This document shows positions 1 through 7,898 of a stretch of DNA of 64,000 nt, one piece after another; positions within the stretch are counted from its first letter, which is position 1, and each line of letters opens with the position of its first letter. The notes below the pieces were generated by a model. The model made no database searches and was not told the DNA's origin. It was given only the letters and a program-made list of their open reading frames with translations. The DNA lies in contig NZ_MDFN01000017.1 in assembly GCF_001730525.1 (NCBI RefSeq), positions 1 through 64,000 of the forward strand, written 5' to 3'. The position numbers and the translations under genes are program-made. Origin of the DNA: Arcticibacter eurypsychrophilus (GTDB lineage Bacteria; Bacteroidota; Bacteroidia; Sphingobacteriales; Sphingobacteriaceae).

Positions 1-179
1 TAATAACTTGATAGGTTTCAGGGATTGTAGACTTGTTATACCTGAATAGTTGCAAATTTTCGTTTTAATTTTGAACAATTATTTAAATGCTCAGACAAAA
101 AATATTAATTATTAAAGCAGCTGGACAAGCAGAAAGCAATTAAACAAAGAATAAGACTATATGATAAGTTCCTTTTTTA

Positions 180-1010
180 ATGATTGGTCAGTCAAATATG
201 GCCGGGTGCAGATACCTGAAGGATGTCAGGCAAATCTATGATGAACAGATCAAAGGGCTGGTAAACGCCCGTTGGCAGACGATGACAAAACCCATAAATT
301 TTGACCGGCCAACAGCAGGGATAGGACTTGCAGCGTCTTTTGCTGGTGCCTGGAGATTAGCAAATGCGTGCGAGCAGGTAGGTCTGATCCCATGCGCCGA
401 TGGAGGATCCAGTTTGGACGATTGGGCAGTTGGTGGAGCACTTTTCGAAAATGCGGTGTTCCAGGCCAAGTTTGCCCAGCGGAACAGCATACTGAGAGGG
501 ATATTATGGCATCAAGGTGAAAACGATAGTTTTGCAGGACGTTCCGCTGTTTATTACGATAAATTAAGCGTTATTGTCGATGCCTTTCGCGCTGAACTGG
601 ACGCCTCGAACATTCCTTTTATAGCCGGTGGAATTGGTGATTTTTTAAGCGGTGGTAGGTACGGAAAATATTTTACAGAATATAAAGAGGTCAACCAGGC
701 ACTTCAGAAATACGCCGCCGAAACGCCAAATGCTTACTTCGTAACCTCCACTGGTCTTACAGCCAACGATGACGGACTTCATTTCGATGCTGTGTCACAG
801 CGTAAATTCGGAGTTCGGTTTTTCGAATCTTTCTCCGAAATGAAAAGTGTTCTGGCACCGCTTACTGCGGAAAACAACTTGGTAGATATAATACAAGACA
901 GGCCTTTGACGAAAATAGAGAAAATTGCCTTGCTGGAGATCAGTTTTGGCAGCGGTAACATATCATTGAAGGATTTTGAAGAACACTTAATCGTGATTAA
1001 CATCCAATAA
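180..1010 (+). CDS. Carbohydrate acetylesterase-like SGNH protein (CE6/DUF303 type), N-terminus short
   Basis: Probably removes acetyl groups from carbohydrates. The protein opens almost directly on the SGNH block I motif GQSNMAG (Ser5). It also has WHQGEND near residue 110 and a C-terminal DGLHFD carrying the likely catalytic Asp-His pair. This arrangement is typical of the sialate-O-acetylesterase-like/CE6 family. Family members normally have a beta strand, and often a signal peptide, before the GQSNM motif. Both are missing here. An upstream ATG at 161 would join this frame if the T6 run at 173-178 were one T shorter, so a frameshift or 5' truncation is possible. The last 45 or so residues are not recognisable as part of the esterase fold. 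It stands alone, beside degraded genes. Family call is fairly sure; activity is uncertain. Confidence 0.7.
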   Translation: MIGQSNMAGCRYLKDVRQIYDEQIKGLVNARWQTMTKPINFDRPTAGIGLAASFAGAWRLANACEQVGLIPCADGGSSLDDWAVGGALFENAVFQAKFAQRNSILRGILWHQGENDSFAGRSAVYYDKLSVIVDAFRAELDASNIPFIAGGIGDFLSGGRYGKYFTEYKEVNQALQKYAAETPNAYFVTSTGLTANDDGLHFDAVSQRKFGVRFFESFSEMKSVLAPLTAENNLVDIIQDRPLTKIEKIALLEISFGSGNISLKDFEEHLIVINIQ

Positions 1011-1042
1011 TTGCTCAAATAAAGCTATTGTTTCAGAACTTA

Positions 1043-1240
1043 CTATAGCGGAAATCTCGCTTTGTTTAAGTCATATACGTCATATCGTTTCCAGTCCTTA
1101 TAACCTTTATTTCCCAGCATGAAGTGCAGATCACGGTTAGTGGGTGTCAAGGGCAGCCTGTGCTGCATTGTTTCTGCCAGATCGAGGCTGGCAATAAAAG
1201 GCTCTCTAAAAGCGGCCAGATCACTTGACTTGCAGCACAA
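1043..1240 (-). pseudogene. Possible C-terminal fragment of an unidentified protein
   Basis: A 65-codon reading frame ends at 1043. Its composition resembles a real protein C-terminus (aromatic and charged stretch with NKGYKDWKRYDVYDL), but I cannot assign a family. It has no convincing start or ribosome-binding site. At its 5' side it runs into a histidine kinase remnant on the other strand (from 1236). The simplest reading is a gene fragment left by rearrangement. It could also be chance. Confidence 0.25.
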
Positions 1241-1307
1241 CGGCCAAATATGGGCAGAAAGTGAGCTTGTAAAAGGCAGTGCATTTTGGTTTACCTTGCC
1301 TAAATGA
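1236..1307 (+). pseudogene. C-terminal stump of a sensor histidine kinase
   Basis: The last 23 codons of this frame read HNGQIWAESE...KGSAFWFTLPK and then stop. This is the standard end of a HATPase_c domain in hybrid or PAS-type histidine kinases: the G2 box in the form GxIWAESExxKGSxFxFTLP. No other kinase sequence (H box, N box, G1) precedes it; codons upstream of about 1236 do not resemble a kinase. It is therefore a deletion remnant and not a functional gene. Similarity is by eye to a well-known motif. Confidence 0.55.
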
Positions 1308-1438
1308 GTTATTCGTAGCTGAAACTATAGGTTTACTACTATACTGATTTTACCACATATCAAATACTCATCTCATTTTCCTATCAAAATACTATCATTT
1401 TTTAAGACTTTTATACCCAAATCCAATAAGTTGCTTAA

Positions 1439-1717
1439 CTATTTATCATCATAATGGAACCGGCATTGAATAATAGCGCATTGTTGGTCATTGCCCTTGG
1501 TACCTGACACCTGATAAACCAGGCGATGCTCACCTATTATACGTCTGGACCAAAAGCCTTTCAGATTATGCTTCAAAGCTTCAGGCTTTCCCAATCCATG
1601 AAATGGTGTCCTTTTTATTTCTCTCAATAAGTCTCTGATTTTTTTTTCTGCATCTTCATCATTGTCCATCCAATATTCAAAATCCTCCCAAGCTTCAGGC
1701 GTAAATACTATTTTCAT
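1439..1717 (-). CDS. yoeB: YoeB-family mRNA interferase toxin
   Basis: Small ribosome-dependent RNase toxin of the RelE superfamily. At 92 residues it is close to the usual YoeB length (about 84-90). It has the family core WSRRI..EHRLVYQV around residues 55-68 and the catalytic C-terminal block CRFHY at about 85-89, which supplies the His-Tyr pair. It begins 3 bp after the stop of the antitoxin gene, giving the expected antitoxin-first, translationally coupled operon. Both genes look intact, in contrast to the decayed surroundings. Confidence in family is high; toxicity is inferred. Confidence 0.87.
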   Translation of the reverse strand: MKIVFTPEAWEDFEYWMDNDEDAEKKIRDLLREIKRTPFHGLGKPEALKHNLKGFWSRRIIGEHRLVYQVSGTKGNDQQCAIIQCRFHYDDK

Positions 1718-1720
1718 AGT

Positions 1721-1996
1721 TTATGCTTTCAGATTGCTATCCTCATTAAGAGAAAATAACTTTGTATCACCCTTTTTTAAATTTTCCATAGAATGCTCAA
1801 GTCGTTTACGGTTTGCTTTTGTTGACATCAGGTGCGAAGTTTCTATAAGGGCGTTATATTCTTTAATAGAAATCACCACAACGGCATCGTCTTCATTGTT
1901 GTTACGTGGAACAATCAAAATATCTTCAGTCTCACTTACTTCATCGAAATAGGCTTTCATGTTTGTTCTTAAGGAGGAGATAGTTACTGCTTTCAT
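1721..1996 (-). CDS. yefM: YefM/Phd-family antitoxin
   Basis: Antitoxin that should bind and neutralise the adjacent YoeB and repress the operon. At 91 residues it starts MKAVTISSLRTNMKAYFDEV, the typical YefM/Phd N-terminal DNA-binding fold, followed by an ISIKEYNALIET segment, then a charged C-terminal tail expected to wrap the toxin. Its start lies 13 bp from an array of GTAC-cored sites (2009-2038) that resembles the known YefM operator architecture, supporting conditional autoregulation. Confidence 0.83.
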   Translation of the reverse strand: MKAVTISSLRTNMKAYFDEVSETEDILIVPRNNNEDDAVVVISIKEYNALIETSHLMSTKANRKRLEHSMENLKKGDTKLFSLNEDSNLKA

Positions 1997-2008
1997 AGTT
2001 ATATTGAA

Positions 2009-2038
2009 TGTACATCCAAATGTACGTTATCTGGTACG
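2009..2038. promoter_or_regulatory. Predicted YefM operator: three GTAC cores at 12-bp spacing
   Basis: GTAC occurs at 2010-2013, 2022-2025 and 2034-2037, exactly 12 bp apart each time. The contexts are TGTACA, TGTACG and GGTACG. In E. coli, YefM binds adjacent palindromes with a TGTACA core whose centres lie 12 bp apart (established knowledge). The array sits just upstream of the yefM start on the minus strand, where an operator is expected. The third core is one more than the E. coli pair. Confidence 0.65.
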
Positions 2039-2047
2039 TTATAACAA

Positions 2048-2073
2048 ATAAACTAATTACGTAATTAGTTTAT
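2048..2073. repeat. 26-bp perfect AT-rich palindrome
   Basis: Reading outward from the central CG (2060/2061), 13 bases on each side are exactly complementary (half-site ATAAACTAATTAC), with no spacer. It lies 10 bp beyond the GTAC array and about 52-77 bp upstream of yefM. It could be a second operator or an upstream transcription-factor site. A lack of flanking T-runs argues against a terminator. Function unknown. The rest of the interval to 2315 shows no gene. Confidence 0.75.
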
Positions 2074-2315
2074 AAATTAACTAGCCCTTACGTTAAGAAA
2101 AAACTTTATCTTTTATCTAAAAACGGTCTTTAAGCGATTGGTGAAAATTTGTTAAATGGCCCTGCATGCAACATTGGTTTGGAAAGTGGCTGGCCGAACT
2201 AGCTGAACTTCTGTAATTCTTCATATCTTTAGTCAGGTTTGGATCGCCAAATTTTCATTCCCAGTTCTTCTCCAAGCATTTTCCATTAATGACAATTTTA
2301 TAGCGACACCATACC

Positions 2316-2459
2316 ATGATAAAGAGCCTGCTTGACAGCATAAAAAATATAATACCGTTAAGCACGACAGAGAATGACATCGTAATCTCTTTATTCAAAG
2401 AAAAAACTTACAAAAAAGGAGAATTCTTTTTAGCAGATGGAAAAATTTGTAAACATTAA
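2316..2459 (+). pseudogene. N-terminal stump of a Crp/Fnr-family regulator
   Basis: A 47-codon frame starting at ATG 2316 encodes the start of a cyclic-nucleotide-binding-domain regulator of the type common in Bacteroidota: MIKSLLDSI...PLS..., then LFKEKTYKKGEFFLADGKICK, where homologues continue with the rest of the CNB beta barrel and an HTH. Here a TAA follows directly and the remaining ~145 residues are absent. Downstream sequence belongs to a DUF4267 gene. This is a truncated gene; identification is from memory of the family N-terminus. Confidence 0.55.
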
Positions 2460-2525
2460 CCCAAGTGCATGAATGCCGGGTTGCAAGTATGGAAATTTGT
2501 GTCATCATTTAAAGAACACAATGTT

Positions 2526-2910
2526 ATGACACAAAGAATTTCTATTACAATCGCATTCCTGACAGGGTTAGGAATGATCTTCATCGGGGCCAGGTTCCTA
2601 CTTTCGCCCGAAATTGCAGAAGCTGGTTACGGCATACACTTTAACGCAAATGGTGACTATTCGTTTCATTACATCAAAGGCATCCGTGATGCGTTTACCG
2701 GTTTACTAATATGCATACTCATACTAACTAAGCAAACAAAAGCTTTGGGTATCACTCTGGCAGTGGGAACAATTATCCCGACCGTTGATATGCTTATTGT
2801 TTTGTTATACTAGCATCGTACAAGCTATTCCTCATATTTCCGCAATCATAGTTTGCGCTGTAATAGGAACAATTTTATTAATGCATAAACCCTCAAACAA
2901 AGCATTATGA
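2526..2910 (+). pseudogene. DUF4267-type small membrane protein gene with a 3' frameshift
   Basis: The start chosen is ATG 2526 (MTQRISITIAFLTGLGM), where the recognisable protein begins; an upstream in-frame ATG at 2469 adds unrelated residues. It has the family pattern of a first membrane helix, GYGIHFNANGDYSFHYIKGIRD, and further helices. The frame stops early at 2811-2813. In the next frame the missing last helix continues (SIVQAIPHISAIIVC...) to a TGA at 2908-2910. One extra base near 2795-2806, in a T-rich run, would explain this. Either a real inactivating indel or a sequencing error. The stop overlaps the next gene's ATG (ATGA). Confidence 0.6.
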
Positions 2911-3426
2911 AAACGCAGGGATACATCAAACTGATTAGTATCAGCAGATACAAATAAAGATAGTATTATTAAGTTCAATATTATTCCAAACGAAATGACA
3001 CCCTGGCATTACCACACACTTTTTTCGGAGACTTTTGAAGTACTGAACGGAACGTTAGAAGTTGGGCTTAATAGCCGAGTTAGCTGGTTGAAAAAAGGCG
3101 ATAGGGTAACCATGAAGCCAAATGAAAAACACTACTTTCACAACATTTCAGATGATGATGATTGTTTAATGCAAGTGACCGTAAGCCCGGGCAATAAAAA
3201 TTTCGAAAATGCGCTTCTGATATCAAAAGGTCTGGCAAAAGATGGCTTAGCAAGTGAGGCAGGAATACCGAAAAAATTAGCTGACCTTGCTTTATTCGTT
3301 TATTTAAACAACTCTAAAATGGTTGGTCTGCAAAAAATTGCAGGACCTCTTTTTAAGTATCTGGCGACAAGGGCAATTAAAAAGGGACGTTTAAAAGAAC
3401 TGGAACTTAAATATTGCAGACAATAA
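2907..3426 (+). pseudogene. Cupin-domain protein gene with a 5' frameshift
   Basis: The intact 3' part (from 2995) encodes a cupin: WHYHTLFSETFEVLNG, KKGDRVTMKPNEKHYFHN, containing the usual metal-ligand-type His/Glu pattern, followed by a helical tail. Its beginning lies in another frame. ATG 2907 starts MKTQGYIKLISIS and stops at 2955-2957, while the second frame picks up DTNKDSIIKFNIIPNEMTP. One extra base around 2943-2947 separates the two. ATG 2907 overlaps the DUF4267 stop as ATGA, the signature of a once-coupled operon. A shortened product starting at Met 2995 would lack the first cupin strands. Confidence 0.65.
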
Positions 3427-3817
3427 AACAGTGAAAACATCGGTTTGGCATTATGGAAGCTGAAGGGCATATTTTGACACTAAAAAGGATTAATTGGCTT
3501 TCTTTCAGTTTTTTATGATTTAGACAGATTTTTTGAACTAGAATTATTTACTCGTTAAAAGGTCGTTTTTGTTATACCTCATTTTCTTTTTCATAGCTGT
3601 TTTAGATTCTATTTAACATAGGATCAGTTATCAAATCAATGGTTGGAACAGATACGTGGGCCGTATTAAAAAATTGGTTTATCTATATTCCCCTTATTAA
3701 TTATCTGTAACGATTTCTCTCTTCTGTGTTAATCGCCAAAAATGCTAAATGTATTAAATGATCAGAAGATGACTTGTTTATTACCGAAAACGCATCATCT
3801 TTACTCTTGAATTAAGA
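3427..3817 (+). other. Intergenic, nothing recognised
   Basis: AT-rich sequence with stops in all frames. I see no gene remnant, clear promoter or terminator on either strand, although this borders the decaying zone and could contain unrecognisable debris. Confidence 0.5.
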
Positions 3818-4609
3818 TTGCAAAATTTATACCCCGGTTTATTTATGAAAGAGCTTGAGCAGACGATCCGAAGTCATTATCCGAATGTAGAAACTGGTAA
3901 TGAAGTAACAGAATCCTATTTGAACTTTCTGCAGCATGAGTATAACGCTGACTTGTCAAAAATGCTCTTCGCCACATCTTTATGTTGTGATGACATAAAT
4001 GTCTCTACCAATTTTCGAAAGGTATTGACTCGTCCATTTTCGATGGGCGGACTTGGAGGTCTGCCCTTTTCAGGTTTTACAGGAATGGTAGCTTTTGCCC
4101 ATCATATACCTGACGGCGGTGATGCTTTTATCTTTTATGGGCCACATATTGGGATAACAGATGATGGTGAATTGGGTAAAATGATTCGACCCGGACAAAC
4201 GCAATTAACCAACAGCTGCGGTGCTCTGATGCTGGCTCTACAAAGGCTGCAACAGGAATCAGAAGTATATGTTCCAATTAACTCAGAACTTGATTATCAG
4301 CAAACTTTGCTGGAGCGGACAGTTATGCCCTACAAACACCGCATCATTACTGCTGCAAATCCACAAAAGGAAATTACAGAAGTAGCTTATGAAGAAATCC
4401 ATAAGAAGGTTAAATTATTAATCCGCATGAGTAGGCAGGAGTTTAAATGTGACCGGATCTTTTTGTTGGGTGGAGTTATTGTAAATACAAGTCCCGATCA
4501 TCAGGACGCGGTAGATATACGCAATTTTGAGGTCGTAAACACACGTGAAAGTAATGACAACGTGCCGGCATTCTCCATATTGGAGTCTGATGCATTTAAG
4601 AATTTATAA
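3818..4609 (+). CDS. LCIB/C-type carbonic anhydrase-like protein
   Basis: Resembles the low-CO2-inducible LCIB/LCIC family, zinc enzymes with a beta-CA-like fold first known from algae and found in some bacteria. Using the TTG at 3818 as start, visible motifs are SLCCDDI (Cys56, Asp58), GGLGGLPFSGFTGMVAFAHH at 76-96, GPHIGI (His110) and NSCGAL (Cys134). Cys56, His110 and Cys134 are the plausible zinc ligands. The frame is open back to 3773 but has no ATG upstream; Met10 (3845) would delete part of the conserved YPG start, so TTG or another non-ATG start is favoured. No signal peptide, hence cytosolic. Neighbours do not suggest a role. Activity is inferred. Confidence 0.65.
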   Translation: MQNLYPGLFMKELEQTIRSHYPNVETGNEVTESYLNFLQHEYNADLSKMLFATSLCCDDINVSTNFRKVLTRPFSMGGLGGLPFSGFTGMVAFAHHIPDGGDAFIFYGPHIGITDDGELGKMIRPGQTQLTNSCGALMLALQRLQQESEVYVPINSELDYQQTLLERTVMPYKHRIITAANPQKEITEVAYEEIHKKVKLLIRMSRQEFKCDRIFLLGGVIVNTSPDHQDAVDIRNFEVVNTRESNDNVPAFSILESDAFKNL

Positions 4610-5107
4610 CATTGGGATAAGGTTTCGATGGTTATTTAGTTTACAAAATCAAAGAAGTTTCTGTAGTGGTATGACTTTATAATAAATGTAGACGTAGATT
4701 AAGTTCCAGGAAGTGATAAGATTATCTTACTGATTTTCGGAGTATCTTCCTCAATGTGTTGATCTTAGAAATGAGATGACTATATGCTCAGTTTTTTTTC
4801 AGTTTTTCTACTCACAAATTGATTGAATTGTGAGTGGAATTGACGAATTTTGCGTACTTTATAGAAAGCAGTTTGTAGTCCTTACAAGCTAATCAAGGCA
4901 TTGCTAAAATGTAATAATTTATAATATAGTGAATAAATTTTTAAGGTAACATTTAAAAATTTGTTAACTTTTTATTTAGGCTATACGATTATTTTACTGT
5001 AAGTCAAGTTTTTATATTTTTGTTTTGTAAACATTTAAAAAAAAGTTCTCTATTTAGCTGTGCAAATTTGTAAGTTTGACTTTCCATAAAATTCAAATAT
5101 ATAATCA
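4610..5107 (+). other. Long AT-rich leader region upstream of nrdJ
   Basis: No gene is seen. I looked for a cobalamin riboswitch, expected for some B12-linked genes, and could not find a B12-box-like segment. Several TAnnTTTG-like boxes lie close to nrdJ (for example 5015-5022 and 5071-5078). Confidence 0.5.
5071..5078 (+). promoter_or_regulatory. Candidate -7 box (TAAGTTTG) for nrdJ
   Basis: Exact match to the Bacteroidota TAnnTTTG element, 30 bp before the start codon. No good TTTG -33 partner is visible at the usual spacing, so this is tentative. A second exact match lies at 5015-5022. Confidence 0.3.
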
Positions 5108-7660
5108 ATGAAAGTTGCAAATAAAGCTGAAATCAAAAAAACATATACTTCCGATGAAGCCTATCAGGAGTCGCTTAAATATTTTGATGGAGATGACCTT
5201 GCGGCACGTGTTTGGGTAAATAAATACGCGCTGAAGGACTCCTACGGTGCTATATTTGAAGGCACTCCAGATGACATGCATCACCGTATCGCTTCAGAAA
5301 TTGCCCGCATTGAGCAGCGTTATCCTAACCCGTTAAGCGAGGAGGAAGTTTTCAACTTAATAAAGAACTTTAAATATATCATCCCACAAGGAAGTCCGAT
5401 GACTGGTATTGGTAATCCATATCAGATCGCATCGCTTTCCAATTGTTTTGTAATTGGAAATGATGGTGAATCAGATTCCTATGGTGGCATCATGAAAGTG
5501 GATCAGGAGCAGGTGCAACTGATGAAACGACGAGGTGGTGTAGGTCACGATTTATCGCATATTCGTCCAAAAGGTTCACCCGTTAAAAATTCGGCTCTTA
5601 CATCAACCGGTATAGTTCCTTTTATGGAACGTTATTCGAACTCCACAAGGGAAGTAGCACAGGATGGAAGAAGGGGAGCGCTGATGTTATCTGTAGCAAT
5701 CAAACATCCCGATTCAGAAGGATTTATTGATGCCAAACTAGAGCAGGGGAAAGTGACCGGCGCAAATGTTTCGGTACGTATCGATGATGCTTTTATGCGA
5801 GCAGTAGAAGCAAATGAAACTTATATTCAACAGTACCCAGTAGATAGTTTGAATCCTACCTATAAAAAGGAGATCGACCCTACGTTATTATGGAAAAAAA
5901 TAGTGCATAACGCCTGGCGTTCTGCAGAGCCAGGAATCTTGTTCTGGGATACGATCATTCGTGAATCGGTGCCGGATTGTTATGCAGATCTTGGTTATAA
6001 AACAGTATCTACCAATCCATGTGGTGAGATTCCTTTATGTCCATATGATTCCTGCCGTTTACTGGCTATAAACTTATTTTCTTATGTTGAAAAGCCATTC
6101 ACTAAAGAAGCTTATTTCAACTGGGATCTGTTTAAGAAACACATTAACGTTGCACAGCGGATGATGGATGATATCATTGATCTGGAACTGGAGAAAATTG
6201 ATGCTATTTTGTTGAAGATAGCGGAAGATCCGGAAGGAGATGAAGTGAAACGTACCGAACGGAATCTGTGGTTAAATATCCAAACTAAGGCAAATGAAGG
6301 AAGAAGAACTGGAATTGGTATCACTGCAGAAGGTGATATGCTTGCCGCTTTAGGTCTGCGTTATGCCAGTGAAGAAGGTTCTGCATTTGCCGTGGAAGTA
6401 CATAAAACTATTGCATTGGAAGCGTATCGTGCATCTGTGCTTTCAGCAAAAGAAAGAGGACCTTTCAGCATTTTCGATGCGGAGAGAGAAAAAAATAATC
6501 CTTTTATCCTGCGCTTAAAAGAGGCAGATCCACAGCTTTATTTTGAAATGCTGGAATATGGTAGAAGGAACATCGCTTTATTGACGATTGCTCCTACTGG
6601 TACGACCAGTTTGATGTCGCAAACCAGCTCTGGTATAGAGCCTGTATTTATGCCGGTTTACAAAAGAAGAAGAAAAGTAAACCCAGGAGATAAGGATGCA
6701 CGTGTTGACTTTGTAGATGAAGTTGGTGATTCATGGGAAGAATATGTTGTTTTTCATCATCGTTTTAAACAGTGGATGCTTGTAAACGGACATGATTTGA
6801 CTAAGAATTACGGACAGAAAGAGTTGGATGACCTGGTTATGCAATCTCCTTATTATAAATCTACCTCCAATGATGTAGATTACATGAAAAAGGTACAGAT
6901 GCAGGGAGAAATTCAGAAATGGGTAGATCATTCAATTAGTGTAACCATCAATATGCCTTCGGATGTAACTGAAGAATTGGTTGGTGAGTTATATATGGCA
7001 GCATGGAAGGCAGGATGTAAGGGTGTAACGGTATATCGTGACGGGTCACGTTCGGGAGTACTGATTGCCAATACGGATGCACCGGAGAAGGAAGAAGAAA
7101 TAGAATCCAGTCATTTTCCTACCATCAGACCAATTACACTGAAGGCAGATGTGGTTCGCTTTCAGAACAACCGTGACAAATGGATTGCTTTCATAGGTTT
7201 AATTGATGGAAAGCCGTATGAGATCTTTACCGGGTTTTCGGATGATGAAGACGGTATTTTGGTTCCAAGATGGGCTAATGATGGTTTGATTATCAAAAAT
7301 AGAGAACCAGACGGCAGTTCTCGTTATGACTTTCAATACCAAAATAAACGCGGACACAAAACAACTATTGAAGGGTTATCCTATAAGTTTAATCCAGAAT
7401 ACTGGAATTACGCAAAGTTGATTTCCAGTACGTTGCGACATGGGATGCCTATTGTTAAGGTGGTAGAGCTGATCAACAGTCTTCAGCTGGATGAATCAAT
7501 TAATACCTGGAAAAACGGGGTAGCGCGTGCGTTGAAACGGTATGTGCCGGATGGTACTGAAGCTAAAAAGCAGAAATGTCAGAATTGTAATTCTACAAAT
7601 TTAATGTACCAGGAAGGATGTTTAACCTGCAAGGATTGCGGCTCATCTAAATGTGGATAA
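5108..7660 (+). CDS. nrdJ: Adenosylcobalamin-dependent (class II) ribonucleotide reductase
   Basis: Reduces ribonucleotides to deoxyribonucleotides with a B12-generated radical, needing no oxygen. At 850 residues it has an N-terminal cone region, the substrate/specificity region, the active-site block NPCGE at 303-307 (Cys305, Glu307), and the IAPTGTTS...SGIEPVF loop near 497-516. After about residue 670 a TSCPD-like C-terminal domain follows. It ends in a zinc-ribbon-like tail with Cys824, 827, 838, 841, 844 and 849; the CxxC-rich tail probably also relays electrons from thioredoxin. The gene is monocistronic between a 500-bp leader and a clear terminator. No NrdR-box or B12 riboswitch was recognised. 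Confidence 0.92.
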   Translation: MKVANKAEIKKTYTSDEAYQESLKYFDGDDLAARVWVNKYALKDSYGAIFEGTPDDMHHRIASEIARIEQRYPNPLSEEEVFNLIKNFKYIIPQGSPMTGIGNPYQIASLSNCFVIGNDGESDSYGGIMKVDQEQVQLMKRRGGVGHDLSHIRPKGSPVKNSALTSTGIVPFMERYSNSTREVAQDGRRGALMLSVAIKHPDSEGFIDAKLEQGKVTGANVSVRIDDAFMRAVEANETYIQQYPVDSLNPTYKKEIDPTLLWKKIVHNAWRSAEPGILFWDTIIRESVPDCYADLGYKTVSTNPCGEIPLCPYDSCRLLAINLFSYVEKPFTKEAYFNWDLFKKHINVAQRMMDDIIDLELEKIDAILLKIAEDPEGDEVKRTERNLWLNIQTKANEGRRTGIGITAEGDMLAALGLRYASEEGSAFAVEVHKTIALEAYRASVLSAKERGPFSIFDAEREKNNPFILRLKEADPQLYFEMLEYGRRNIALLTIAPTGTTSLMSQTSSGIEPVFMPVYKRRRKVNPGDKDARVDFVDEVGDSWEEYVVFHHRFKQWMLVNGHDLTKNYGQKELDDLVMQSPYYKSTSNDVDYMKKVQMQGEIQKWVDHSISVTINMPSDVTEELVGELYMAAWKAGCKGVTVYRDGSRSGVLIANTDAPEKEEEIESSHFPTIRPITLKADVVRFQNNRDKWIAFIGLIDGKPYEIFTGFSDDEDGILVPRWANDGLIIKNREPDGSSRYDFQYQNKRGHKTTIEGLSYKFNPEYWNYAKLISSTLRHGMPIVKVVELINSLQLDESINTWKNGVARALKRYVPDGTEAKKQKCQNCNSTNLMYQEGCLTCKDCGSSKCG

Positions 7661-7678
7661 TAATTTAAGATAATGATT

Positions 7679-7716
7679 AAAAAAGGGTGCTCAGAGAGAT
7701 TTGACGCCCTTTTTTG
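7679..7716 (+). terminator. Rho-independent terminator after nrdJ
   Basis: AAAAAAGGG (7679-7687) pairs with CCCTTTTTT (7707-7715). The A/T arms provide the terminal U-run. It lies 18 bp after the nrdJ stop. Confidence 0.8.
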
Positions 7717-7718
7717 TG

Positions 7719-7898
7719 TTATGGATCTTTCTCTTTGTAATTTCCCAGTAATTTAAAAATCATGAGATCAATACGGAGAAAGTCATCGTGGTTAACCTCG
7801 TAAGTGGTGAAAACCAGATTAGGTTTGAATGTAGTTAATGATAAATGAGCCGCATATTCTAACATAGATAATGCCTTGTTAACTTTGCTCCAATTCCT
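7719..7898 (-). pseudogene. Remnant of a RES-domain toxin gene
   Basis: In the same frame as the upstream antitoxin and directly after its TGA, the minus strand encodes about 59 residues: KALSMLEYAAHLSL...PNLVFTTYEV and so on to a TAA at 7719. This matches the middle of RES-domain toxins (the A-L-xx-LE-xxxH-L segment followed by a beta strand). The RES N-terminus with its key Arg and the C-terminus are missing, so no toxin can be made. Identification is by eye from a short segment. Confidence 0.45.

Noticed and set aside
4610-5107. Cobalamin riboswitch upstream of nrdJ
   Set aside because: I searched by eye for a B12-box-like segment and paired core and found none. A covariance-model scan would settle it.
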